Assembly: GCA_043798375.1 (NCBI GenBank)
Contig: JAZDOS010000029.1
Location: 84,065-148,064 of the forward strand
DNA from: JAPLMI01 sp043798375
GTDB lineage: Bacteria > Omnitrophota > Gorgyraeia > 2-01-FULL-45-10
Direction of reading: 5' to 3'
DNA: 64,000 nt
Positions 42,598 through 51,072 of this stretch are shown piece by piece. The position numbers and the translations under genes are program-made. Numbering within the stretch: position 1 is the first letter of the stretch; the number at the start of each line of letters is the position of its first letter. A model generated the notes under the pieces. It was given only the letters and a program-made list of their open reading frames with translations. It did not search any database and had not been told where the DNA came from.

Positions 42598-42610
42598 ATT
42601 AAACCGATAC

Positions 42611-42651
42611 GACCTACGCGGTGGGACCTACGCGGTCCCACCGCGTAGGTC
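42611..42651. repeat. 18-bp-arm palindrome (CCRATACRACCT family)
   Basis: Perfect 18-bp arms (42611-42628 and 42634-42651) around 5 bases, in the leader of the sigma-like gene. Its left part resembles the palindrome at 5717-5778. Confidence 0.65.
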
Positions 42652-42674
42652 AACCAAGGTAATGGTGATGAATT

Positions 42675-43205
42675 ATGGATTTCAGGATATTGCTCGAAAA
42701 GATAACGCCGGCGCTAAAGTTTATCGCGCGAAAACACCTCCTTACATGTTTTTACGATGAAGGAGACCTTTATCAGGAAATGTGCCTGTACTTATGGCGG
42801 AATTACGGACACGGGCTTCCGATAGGCATCAATGAGTCTTATGTAATCAAAGGCTGCGAATTCCATATACAGAATTTCCTGAGGAAAGGAAGGCCGAAGG
42901 TAATGCTCTCGAGCCTCGATGAACTCGTAAGCCCCGAGGGGCCGACATTGGGCGACATACTGGAAGATAAGAAGGGATCTTCGGGTTTCGGCATAGAGGA
43001 GAAGATCACTATCGATGAAATCAGAAATATCGGCCTGACCGAAAAAGAAAGGTCGGTGCTATCATATCTTTTGAAAGGATGCACCGTCCGCGAAGCCGCC
43101 GGCCAACTCGGCATCTCGCACGTCATGGTCTTGAAGCACAAAAAGGCGATTATTAAAAAATACCGCGAGAAGAGGTTACCGGGAGAGCAGGTTTTTTACT
43201 TATAG
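42675..43205 (+). CDS. Sigma-70-like regulator with C-terminal helix-turn-helix
   Basis: The 176-residue protein has an N-terminal sigma region 2-like helix set (YDEGDLYQEMCLYLWRNY) and a C-terminal region 4-like helix-turn-helix (LTEKERSVLSYLLKGCTVREAAGQLGISHVMV). The -10 recognition part is short, so it could be an ECF-like sigma factor or an adapted DNA-binding regulator. It is the first gene after the ANTAR leader and sits directly before amt. Confidence 0.7.
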   Translation: MDFRILLEKITPALKFIARKHLLTCFYDEGDLYQEMCLYLWRNYGHGLPIGINESYVIKGCEFHIQNFLRKGRPKVMLSSLDELVSPEGPTLGDILEDKKGSSGFGIEEKITIDEIRNIGLTEKERSVLSYLLKGCTVREAAGQLGISHVMVLKHKKAIIKKYREKRLPGEQVFYL

Positions 43206-43272
43206 ATAGTGGTTGTAGAGTTTTGACAAAGGCGTCTATTCGATCTACGCGAGATTGATGACGCCTTTTTTT
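43198..43272 (+). promoter_or_regulatory. Terminator with a weaker ANTAR-type hairpin pair before amt
   Basis: The terminator is strong: AAAGGCGTC (43228-43236) with GACGCCTTT (43260-43268), an inner stem TCGATCT/AGATTGA, and seven T. P2 candidate: GAC-AAAGGC-GTC (43225-43236), loop with A1 and G4, overlapping the terminator arm. P1 candidate: ACT, a bulged T, loop ATAGAT, AGT (43198-43210), across the stop codon. The short stems make this the least certain of the three leaders. Confidence 0.5.
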
Positions 43273-43301
43273 GTTTTTATAACTACTAAAATAGGGGCGA
43301 G

Positions 43302-44537
43302 ATGATAAATTCAGGAGATACGGCGTGGGTGCTTACTTCGACAGCGCTTGTAATGCTGATGACGGCGCCCGGGCTCGCGTTCTTTTACGGAGGGCTCGTG
43401 CGCAGGAAGAACGTACTTGCCACGATGATGCAGTCGTTCTTTGTATTATGCCTGATAAGCATACAGTGGATTTTATGGGGATACAGCCTGGCTTTCGGCC
43501 CTGATAAGTGGCATTTTATCGGAAGCTTCGCGTGGTTTGGCCTTAAGGGCGTGGGTATGGCGCCCAACCCGGATTATGCCTCAACGATACCTCACTTACT
43601 CTTCATGGTATACCAGATGATGTTCGCGGTAATCACTCCGGGTCTCATAACCGGCGCCTTTGCCGAAAGAATGAAGTTCTCGGCGTATGTCATATTCACG
43701 CTTCTGTGGACAACGCTGGTCTATGACCCTATCTGTCACTGGGTGTGGGGCGCAGGCGGATGGTTAAGGAATATGGGCGCTCTCGATTTCGCGGGAGGCG
43801 CCGTAGTTCACGTATCATCAGGCATCTCGGCGCTTGTCTCGGCCCTTATATTAGGTAAGAGGAGAGGTTACGGCCGCGAACCGATGCCGCCGCATAATCT
43901 ACCGCTGACGATCCTGGGAGCGGCGCTTTTATGGTTCGGATGGTTCGGATTTAACGCCGGAAGCGCTCTGGGCGCGAACGTTCTGGCTGTATGGGCGTTC
44001 ATCGCCACAAATACGGCTGCGGCGGCGGCCGCGCTCACATGGATGTTCATAGAATGGAAAGCTACTGGCAAGCCGACAATACTAGGCGGAGCAACGGGCG
44101 CTGTGGCGGGACTTGTCGCTGTAACTCCGGGTGCCGGCTTCGTCTCTCCGATGTCGGCGATATTGATAGGCGCGGCGGCGGCGTTCGTCTGTTACACCGC
44201 TGTGGCAATTATTAAACTGAAACTCGCGTATGACGATTCACTCGACGCGTTCGGAGTGCACGGAGTAGGCGGTACACTGGGCGCCCTTCTCACAGGACTC
44301 TTCGCGCAGAAACTCATCAACCCTGCCGGCAATAACGGCTTATTCTTCGGGAACCCTGCGCAGTTCGGAATCCAGGCCATAGGCGTTGCCGCTACGATCA
44401 TATATTCGGTAGCTGTTACTTTCATACTTCTGAAAGTGGTCGATGCCATTGTGGGCCTGCGAGTTCCAGATGACGAAGAGGTTGTAGGGCTGGATATCAC
44501 CCAGCATGAAGAAAGCGCATACACGCTGTTAGATTAG
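43302..44537 (+). CDS. amt: Ammonium transporter
   Basis: The 411-residue, eleven-helix Amt/Rh protein has the two pore His (AVVHVSSG near 168 and GVHGVGGTLGAL near 316) and the DFAGG and GWFGFN motifs. It brings ammonium into the cell for GlnA. A PII gene follows, as is usual for Amt control. Confidence 0.95.
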   Translation: MINSGDTAWVLTSTALVMLMTAPGLAFFYGGLVRRKNVLATMMQSFFVLCLISIQWILWGYSLAFGPDKWHFIGSFAWFGLKGVGMAPNPDYASTIPHLLFMVYQMMFAVITPGLITGAFAERMKFSAYVIFTLLWTTLVYDPICHWVWGAGGWLRNMGALDFAGGAVVHVSSGISALVSALILGKRRGYGREPMPPHNLPLTILGAALLWFGWFGFNAGSALGANVLAVWAFIATNTAAAAAALTWMFIEWKATGKPTILGGATGAVAGLVAVTPGAGFVSPMSAILIGAAAAFVCYTAVAIIKLKLAYDDSLDAFGVHGVGGTLGALLTGLFAQKLINPAGNNGLFFGNPAQFGIQAIGVAATIIYSVAVTFILLKVVDAIVGLRVPDDEEVVGLDITQHEESAYTLLD

Positions 44538-44562
44538 ATATAAAATTTCAGAGGAGGCAGTC

Positions 44563-44904
44563 ATGAAATTGATAATAGCGGCAATCCAGCCGCATAAGCT
44601 CGAAGATGTGCTGCGGGAGCTGGACAAGAAAGAGGTCTATCTTAAAACCGTATCAAACGTCCTGGGATGCGGGAGGCAAAAGGGACGAACGGAAGTATAC
44701 AGAGGGAGGAAGGAGACCGGAAACCTTCTTAAGAAGATCCGGCTTGAGATCGCGGTCAACGACAATTACGTCAAACCTGCTATAGAGGCGATAATAAAAG
44801 GCGCCAAGACGGGCAATATAGGGGACGGCAAGATATTTATAGTGAATCTGGAGGAATGCTTCAGGATACGGACGGGAGAAACAGGCTCGATAGCCATCGG
44901 ATAA
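44563..44904 (+). CDS. glnK: PII signalling protein lacking the uridylylation Tyr
   Basis: The 113-residue PII protein has the T-loop GCGRQKGRTEVYRGRKET, the B-loop and the C-terminal IRTGETG. Tyr46 is present, but position 51, the Tyr that is uridylylated in proteobacteria, is Glu. Control is therefore probably by ATP/ADP/2-oxoglutarate binding only. Gene order points to gating of Amt. AGAGGAGG precedes the ATG. Confidence 0.92.
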   Translation: MKLIIAAIQPHKLEDVLRELDKKEVYLKTVSNVLGCGRQKGRTEVYRGRKETGNLLKKIRLEIAVNDNYVKPAIEAIIKGAKTGNIGDGKIFIVNLEECFRIRTGETGSIAIG

Positions 44905-44970
44905 AAAATTTGGTTACCAAAACAGGCTCTTTTTTACTTGTATATATTGATTCCAGGGTTGTGGCAAGAC

Positions 44971-45047
44971 TTGCGTCAAGCGTTTGTGCAAATAGCGCAT
45001 TAAAACAAAGGTGTTTTAAAGCCGCAGTGGCTTAAAACACCTTTTTT
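44971..45047 (+). promoter_or_regulatory. ANTAR-type antiterminator leader of glnA
   Basis: P1: TTGC (44971-44974), internal loop GT/T, CA, loop AGCGTT (44979-44984), TG, GCAA (44988-44991). P2: TTAAAAC (45000-45006), loop AAAGGT (45007-45012), GTTTTAA (45013-45019), a perfect 7-bp stem. Terminator: 45009-45023 with 45029-45042 (one bulged A), then six T. Both loops have A1 and G4, and P2 shares 45009-45019 with the terminator arm. A weak -10-like TATATT is at 44943-44948 without a clear -35. Confidence 0.75.
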
Positions 45048-45070
45048 ATTTAACCAATCGGAGGTACGAA

Positions 45071-46402
45071 ATGGCAAAGAAGACGAAACAGGATGTTCTG
45101 AAACTGGTAAAGGAGAATGACGTAAAGTTCATGCGCCTATGGTTTACCGACGTGGTAGGGCAGGTAAAGAGCTTCTCGATTACAGATAAGGAATTTGAAG
45201 GCGCTCTTGAAAACGGGATGGGTTTTGACGGTTCTTCGATAACCGGTTATCAGGATATAGAAGAATCCGACATGATTGCGATGCCCGACCCCGACACATT
45301 CCAGATATTGCCGTGGCGGCCATCCGAGAAAGCCGTAGGCAGGATGATATGCAATATCCTGAACCCGGATAAGACGCCTTACGAAGGCGATCCGCGCTAC
45401 GTGCTGAAAAGAGCCCTTGATCGGGCGGGTAAAATGGGCTTCGATCATTTCTATCTGGGGCCTGAACTCGAATATTTCTACTTCAAATCCGATGCCGCTC
45501 CGGACATCCTGGACAAGGGAGGATATTTCGACCTCACGACGCTGGACGTGGCAAGCGATCTTAGAAGAGAGACGGTGCTGGCCCTTGAAAAGATGGGGAT
45601 AGACGTAGAATATTCCCATCACGAGGTTGCCCCGTCACAGCATGAAGTCGACATGCGCTACAAGGATGCGCTCGCGATGGCGGATAACGTGATAACATAC
45701 AGGGTGGTCGTGAAAGAGATCGCGAGCAAATTCGGGGTATACGCGACGTTTATGCCGAAGCCGATTTTCGGCCAGAACGGTTCGGGTATGCATACTCATC
45801 AATCGCTATTCAAAGGGAGCAAGAACGCTTTCTTCGACGCTAAAAGCGAAGACTCACTTTCGGATACGGCGCGCAGTTACATAGCGGGCCTATTGAAACA
45901 TGCGAAAGAGATATGCGCCATATTCGCGCAGACCACCAATTCATACAAAAGGCTGGTGCCCGGATACGAAGCGCCGGTATATGTAGCGTGGAGCCGCAGG
46001 AACAGGAGCGCGCTCGTCAGGGTGCCTCTATACTATCCCGGCAAAGAAAATGCGACGCGGTGCGAATTCAGGGCATGCGACCCGGCATGCAATCCGTATC
46101 TTACATTTGCGGCCATGCTCCACGCCGGCCTGGACGGCATAGAAAAAGGTTATAAAGTGCCCAGGCCCATGGATACGAATCTGTACCATTTAACCGATCT
46201 GGAACGCAGACAGAAAGGCATCGAGACGCTTCCTGACTCACTCGGCCATGCGATTTCGATAGCCGAGAACAGCGAACTTGTAAAAAAGGTTCTTGGGGAG
46301 CATATCTTCCCGAGATTTGTAGAGCTGAAGAAAAAAGAATGGGATGAATACAGGATTCAGGTTCCTCAGCATGAACTCGAGAAGTATCTTTCGGTCCTGT
46401 AA
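45071..46402 (+). CDS. glnA: Glutamine synthetase, type I
   Basis: The 443-residue enzyme makes glutamine from glutamate, ammonium and ATP. It has VQGQVKSFSI-type beta-grasp start, MGFDGSSITGYQDIEESDM latch region, LGPELEYF, HHEVAPSQHEVDMRY, NGSGMHTHQSL and the NRSALVRVP loop. DTNLYHLT carries the Tyr at the adenylylation position. ATCGGAGGT precedes the ATG. It sits behind an ANTAR-type terminator leader. Confidence 0.97.
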   Translation: MAKKTKQDVLKLVKENDVKFMRLWFTDVVGQVKSFSITDKEFEGALENGMGFDGSSITGYQDIEESDMIAMPDPDTFQILPWRPSEKAVGRMICNILNPDKTPYEGDPRYVLKRALDRAGKMGFDHFYLGPELEYFYFKSDAAPDILDKGGYFDLTTLDVASDLRRETVLALEKMGIDVEYSHHEVAPSQHEVDMRYKDALAMADNVITYRVVVKEIASKFGVYATFMPKPIFGQNGSGMHTHQSLFKGSKNAFFDAKSEDSLSDTARSYIAGLLKHAKEICAIFAQTTNSYKRLVPGYEAPVYVAWSRRNRSALVRVPLYYPGKENATRCEFRACDPACNPYLTFAAMLHAGLDGIEKGYKVPRPMDTNLYHLTDLERRQKGIETLPDSLGHAISIAENSELVKKVLGEHIFPRFVELKKKEWDEYRIQVPQHELEKYLSVL

Positions 46403-46410
46403 TTAAGGCT

Positions 46411-46445
46411 GGGACACATCTCATTCTATGAATGGGATGTGTCCC
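46411..46445 (+). terminator. Hairpin after glnA
   Basis: GGGACACATC (46411-46420) and its complement (46436-46445) with an extra CATTC/GAATG inner pair; TCAATTTT follows. It would reduce read-through from glnA into gltB. Confidence 0.65.
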
Positions 46446-46457
46446 TCAATTTTAACC

Positions 46458-46580
46458 ATGGATGCACAAAAAATGGGCATGGATAAACAGTTTTATAAAA
46501 TAGATATCGACAAAACCTACGAAAATATAATGAGCGATGATAAATTTCAAGCACTTTCCTCACAAACAGGGATTGTATGA
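46458..46580 (+). CDS. Possible 40-aa leader peptide overlapping gltB
   Basis: An ATG frame of 40 codons begins 13 bases after the glnA hairpin and stops inside gltB, overlapping its first 44 bases in another frame. Neither start has a good ribosome site. The composition (Met, Lys, Asp, Gln, Tyr) looks protein-like. It may couple or dampen gltB translation, or it may be chance. Confidence 0.3.
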   Translation: MDAQKMGMDKQFYKIDIDKTYENIMSDDKFQALSSQTGIV

Positions 46581-49500
46581 CCCGGGCTTCGAGCACGACT
46601 CTTGCGGCGTGGGATTCGTTTGTAATATAAACGGCCGGAAATCATACGACATCGTGAGAAAAGGCATCGAGGTGCTTGAGCGCTTAAGCCATCGCGGGGC
46701 CGTTGGAGCCGATCCCGATACGGGAGACGGCGCAGGCATACTCATACAGATACCGCATAAGTTCTTACTTAATGACTGCCGAAAGAAAGGCTTTTTGCTG
46801 CCCGAGGCCGGTTCTTACGGAACAGGGCTCGTGTTCCTGCCTACAAATGATAAGGATAGGGAATTTTGCACCGGCATATTCAAGAGGATAGCCGAAGAAG
46901 AGGGGTGTGTCTTTCTGGGTTGGCGCGATATTCCGGTCGACAGTTCCGTAATAGGTAAACTTGCCCGAGACACCCAGCCATTCATGTCTCAGGTATTTAT
47001 AAAGAGCCCTATTGCGCCGGATGATCAGCTTGCCTTCGAAAGAAAATTATACTTAATACGCAAACAGATCGAGGGCACAATCAAGGCTTCTTCGGTGGAG
47101 CAAAAATCCTTCTTTTATATTACAAACTTATCGTCCAGGACGTTAAGCTACAAGGGGCTCTTAAAGCCATCCCAGTTAAGCGGCTTTTTTCTTGACCTGC
47201 AGGATAAATCGATAGAAAGCTCTCTCGGCCTTGTCCACTCGCGATACAGCACCAACACCTTCCCGACATGGGACCTGGCGCAGCCGTTCAGGTTTCTCGC
47301 CCATAACGGCGAGATAAATACTCTGCGCGGCAACATAAACTGGGTAAGCGCCAGGGAGCGGATGCTCGCAAGCCCGCTATTCGGCACGGATATCGAAAAG
47401 CTTAAACCGGTCATAGTAAAAGGGGGCAGCGATTCGGCGACGATAGATAATATTTTCGAGCTGCTCGTCCTCTCCGGAAGGTCTTTAGAGCACACCATGA
47501 TGATGCTGATACCCGCGGCATGGGAACGCGATAAGTTCATGCAAAAAGAATTGAAGGATTTTTACAAATATCACGCGTGTTTCATGGAGCCGTGGGACGG
47601 CCCCAGCGCAATAGCGTTTACAGACGGGCGGAATATCGGCGCTGTCCTCGACAGAAACGGCCTTCGCCCGGCCCGCTACATCGTAACTAAAGACGGCTTC
47701 GTGGTGATGGCGTCCGAGGTCGGCGTTCTTGATATAGACCCAGCAAATATTAAGGCGAGCGGCCGGCTTGAGCCAGGCAAAATATTCTTCATCGATACCG
47801 CGCGGGGGTTGATAGTAAATGACTCCGAGATTAAAAAAAACGTCTCCGGCCGTTATCCGTACGGTAAGTGGAATACCGATAATATGGTCGACCTCGATAA
47901 ACTTACAGGAAGCCCGGTAAACAGCCAAAGATCAGATGATATATTATCGAACCTGAAAGCGTTCGGCTACTCAAGAGAAGACCTTAAAATCATCATTAAG
48001 CCTATGGCCGAAGAAGGCAAGGAACCTGTGGGGTCGATGGGAAGCGACATCCCCCATGCCGCCCTGTCAAAGGAGCCTCAAGGCCTCTATAACTATTTCA
48101 AACAACTATTCGCGCAGGTTACAAACCCGCCCATAGATTCTATAAGAGAAAGGCTCGTCATGTCACTCGAGAGTTTCATAGGCCCGGAAAAGAATATCCT
48201 TGAGGAGACCCCGGAGCACAGCCATAAAGTCAGGGTTAAGAACCCTATTCTTACAAATGAGGAGCTTGAAAAGATACGGGATATAAGCATAAACGGTTTT
48301 AGGACCAAGACGATATACACTTTCTTTGATGCGGCGAGCGGTAAGGACGGCTTCCTGCGCGCGCTGGAAAGAATCTGTTTTGAGGCTGAGTACGCCATCG
48401 AAAAAGGCCACTCTTTTATAATACTGAGCGACCGCGGCGCAGATAAGGATAACATCGCCCTGCCGGCGCTTTTAGCGGCAAGCGCCGTTCATCACTATCT
48501 TGTAAGAAAGACGATACGTTCCCAGGTCGCTATACTGGTTGAAAGCGCGGAACCCAGAGAAGTCCACCATTTCGCTCTCCTATTCGGTTACGGCGCGGAT
48601 TGCATAAATCCATATCTCGCCTATGAGACCGTCGAATATCTGATAAAAGAGGAAGAGATCGGACTGGAGCCCAGGAAGGCCATTGCGAATTATAAGAAAG
48701 CTTTAATGGACGGGATATTGAAGATACTATCTAAGATGGGAATCTCCACCCTTAGAAGTTATCGTGGCGCGCAAATATTCGAGGCGCTGGGCCTTGATGA
48801 TGAACTGATAGATAAGTACTTTACCGGCACCGTATCGCGGATCGGGGGGGTGGGAATCGATGGAATAGCGGATGAGACGATAAAAAGACACGGATACGCC
48901 TATCCTGAAAGAGATACGGAAAGCCCAAATCTTGCAAGCGGAGGGGTGTATCAATGGAAAAGAGACGGAGAATTTCACCTCTGGAACCCCGAAAGCATCG
49001 CGGCACTGCAGGATTCAACGCGCGATAATGATTTCAACAGGTATCTGGCCTTTGCGCAATTAATCAACGACCAGTCGTCTAATCCCACGACTTTAAGAAG
49101 CCTGTTAAACTTTAAACAATGCGATCCGATCCCCGTAAATGAGGCTGAGCCTGTTGAGAAGATAATGAAACGTTTTGTAACCGGTGCGATGAGCTTCGGA
49201 TCTATCTCCAGGCCTGCCCACGAGACGATAGCCATCGCGATGAACAGGATAGGCGGCAAATCCAACACCGGCGAAGGAGGCGAGGATCCTAATAGGTTTG
49301 TTACGCTGCCAAACGGAGACTCCAGGCGAAGCGCCATAAAACAGGTTGCGTCGGGAAGGTTCGGCGTCACCACCAACTATCTCGTCAATGCGGACGAGAT
49401 ACAGATAAAGATCGCCCAAGGGGCCAAGCCAGGCGAAGGGGGACAACTGCCAGGGCATAAGGTTAGCGAGATAATCGCCCGGACGAGATATACCACTCCG

Positions 49501-51072
49501 GGTGTTACTTTAATATCGCCGCCTCCGCACCATGACATATATTCTATCGAAGACCTGGCGCAGCTTATATTTGACCTGAAGAATGTAAACCCCGGGGCGC
49601 GCGTAAGTGTGAAGCTCGTTTCGGAGATAGGCGTCGGCACGGTCGCGGCTGGCGTCGCGAAAAGCCATGCCGACATGATCCTTATATCGGGCGGAGACGG
49701 AGGGACGGGCGCCTCACCGAGGAGTTCGATAAGATACGCGGGGCTGCCGTGGGAACTCGGCCTTTCCGAAACACACCAGACGCTTTTATTAAATAATCTG
49801 CGTTCGAGAGTCCGCTTGCAAACCGACGGGCAGATGCGCACGGGCCGCGATGTCGCGATCGCCGCCCTCCTGGGGGCCGAAGAATATGGTTTCTGCTCGG
49901 CCGTACTTGTAGCGATAGGCTGCGTCATGCTGAGGCACTGCCACTTTAACAACTGTTCGGCCGGCGTGGCAACACAGGACGAGACTTTGCAGAAGAGGTT
50001 TAAAGGCAGGCCCGAATTTATAGTAAATTATTTCCGTTTTGTAGCGGAGGAACTTCGGCAAATTATGGCGAGCCTTGGAATAAGGACGATGGATGAGATG
50101 ATAGGAAGAACGGACCTTCTTGAGGTAAAGAGCGCCATCATACCTTTAAAAGCAAAAGGAATGGATTATTCCAGGATTCTTTATAAACCTGACCTTCCTG
50201 AAAATGTTGGACGATATTGCGCAACCAAAAAGGAAAGCAATCTCGACTCCGTCCTTGATAAAGAGCTCATAAAAATGTGTAAGGATGTTTTTGAGAAGAA
50301 CAAGCCAATAGCGATCTCTCTCGGCATCAATAATACAAACAGGGCTACGGGCGCGATGCTTTCAGGCGAGGTCGTGAGGCGTTCGGGGGACGGCGTATTG
50401 CTGGAAGATACGATCACCTGCAAATTCAAAGGGACTGCAGGACAATCTTTCGGCGCATTCCTGACGAAAGGGATCACGTTTGAACTGGAAGGCATGGCTA
50501 ACGATTATGTCGGAAAGGGCATCTCGGGCGGTAAGATAATAGTCTACGCGGACAGGCGAGCGGATTACGCGCCGGACGAGAATATAATCATAGGCAATAC
50601 CGCTTTCTACGGCGCGATATCGGGCGAGGCATACATATCCGGCGCCGCGGGAGAGAGGTTCTGCATAAGGAACTCGGGGCTATACGCCGTTTGCGAAGGC
50701 GTCGGTGATCACGGGTGCGAGTATATGACCGGCGGAAGGGTGATCGTGCTGGGACACACGGGGCGGAATTTCGCCGCGGGCATGTCCGGCGGCATAGCTT
50801 ATGTATACGATGAAGATAAGGCATTCAAGGACAGATGCAATATGGATATGGCCGTTATTGAAGAGGTAAAAGAATCTGATAGGGGCACGATCTATAACCT
50901 CCTCCACAACCATTTCAAATACACAAAAAGCTCCAAAGCGAAAAAGATCATCGACAACATGCATGCGGAACTTAAGAAGTTCGTCAAGGTAGTGCCGATA
51001 GAATATAAACGCATCCTTGAAGGCGTAAAAGTGGTAGAGAAACTGGATCTCGCGGAGGCATTCGATGGGTGA
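46537..51072 (+). CDS. gltB: Glutamate synthase large subunit
   Basis: The 1511-residue enzyme has an N-terminal class II amidotransferase domain with the nucleophile Cys23 in HDSCGVG after a propeptide, a central domain, an FMN/3Fe-4S synthase domain (GEGGEDPNRF, AQGAKPGEGGQLPGHKV, SGGDGGTGASP) and a C-terminal beta-helix of GxxG-rich repeats. It moves the amide of glutamine onto 2-oxoglutarate. It overlaps gltD by 8 bases. Confidence 0.97.
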   Translation: MINFKHFPHKQGLYDPGFEHDSCGVGFVCNINGRKSYDIVRKGIEVLERLSHRGAVGADPDTGDGAGILIQIPHKFLLNDCRKKGFLLPEAGSYGTGLVFLPTNDKDREFCTGIFKRIAEEEGCVFLGWRDIPVDSSVIGKLARDTQPFMSQVFIKSPIAPDDQLAFERKLYLIRKQIEGTIKASSVEQKSFFYITNLSSRTLSYKGLLKPSQLSGFFLDLQDKSIESSLGLVHSRYSTNTFPTWDLAQPFRFLAHNGEINTLRGNINWVSARERMLASPLFGTDIEKLKPVIVKGGSDSATIDNIFELLVLSGRSLEHTMMMLIPAAWERDKFMQKELKDFYKYHACFMEPWDGPSAIAFTDGRNIGAVLDRNGLRPARYIVTKDGFVVMASEVGVLDIDPANIKASGRLEPGKIFFIDTARGLIVNDSEIKKNVSGRYPYGKWNTDNMVDLDKLTGSPVNSQRSDDILSNLKAFGYSREDLKIIIKPMAEEGKEPVGSMGSDIPHAALSKEPQGLYNYFKQLFAQVTNPPIDSIRERLVMSLESFIGPEKNILEETPEHSHKVRVKNPILTNEELEKIRDISINGFRTKTIYTFFDAASGKDGFLRALERICFEAEYAIEKGHSFIILSDRGADKDNIALPALLAASAVHHYLVRKTIRSQVAILVESAEPREVHHFALLFGYGADCINPYLAYETVEYLIKEEEIGLEPRKAIANYKKALMDGILKILSKMGISTLRSYRGAQIFEALGLDDELIDKYFTGTVSRIGGVGIDGIADETIKRHGYAYPERDTESPNLASGGVYQWKRDGEFHLWNPESIAALQDSTRDNDFNRYLAFAQLINDQSSNPTTLRSLLNFKQCDPIPVNEAEPVEKIMKRFVTGAMSFGSISRPAHETIAIAMNRIGGKSNTGEGGEDPNRFVTLPNGDSRRSAIKQVASGRFGVTTNYLVNADEIQIKIAQGAKPGEGGQLPGHKVSEIIARTRYTTPGVTLISPPPHHDIYSIEDLAQLIFDLKNVNPGARVSVKLVSEIGVGTVAAGVAKSHADMILISGGDGGTGASPRSSIRYAGLPWELGLSETHQTLLLNNLRSRVRLQTDGQMRTGRDVAIAALLGAEEYGFCSAVLVAIGCVMLRHCHFNNCSAGVATQDETLQKRFKGRPEFIVNYFRFVAEELRQIMASLGIRTMDEMIGRTDLLEVKSAIIPLKAKGMDYSRILYKPDLPENVGRYCATKKESNLDSVLDKELIKMCKDVFEKNKPIAISLGINNTNRATGAMLSGEVVRRSGDGVLLEDTITCKFKGTAGQSFGAFLTKGITFELEGMANDYVGKGISGGKIIVYADRRADYAPDENIIIGNTAFYGAISGEAYISGAAGERFCIRNSGLYAVCEGVGDHGCEYMTGGRVIVLGHTGRNFAAGMSGGIAYVYDEDKAFKDRCNMDMAVIEEVKESDRGTIYNLLHNHFKYTKSSKAKKIIDNMHAELKKFVKVVPIEYKRILEGVKVVEKLDLAEAFDG

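Noticed and set aside
42541..42600. Possible preQ1 riboswitch, from the AAAAACTAA string
   Set aside because: The preceding stem-loop and pseudoknot partners of preQ1-I are missing; the segment is better explained as a terminator.
44958..44980. Sigma-54 promoter before glnA (TGGCA...TTGC)
   Set aside because: The GG and GC elements are two bases too close for a -24/-12 promoter.
46403..46536. ANTAR-type hairpins in the gltB leader
   Set aside because: Only one hairpin is present, and no hexaloop with A1 and G4 and a paired stem was found.
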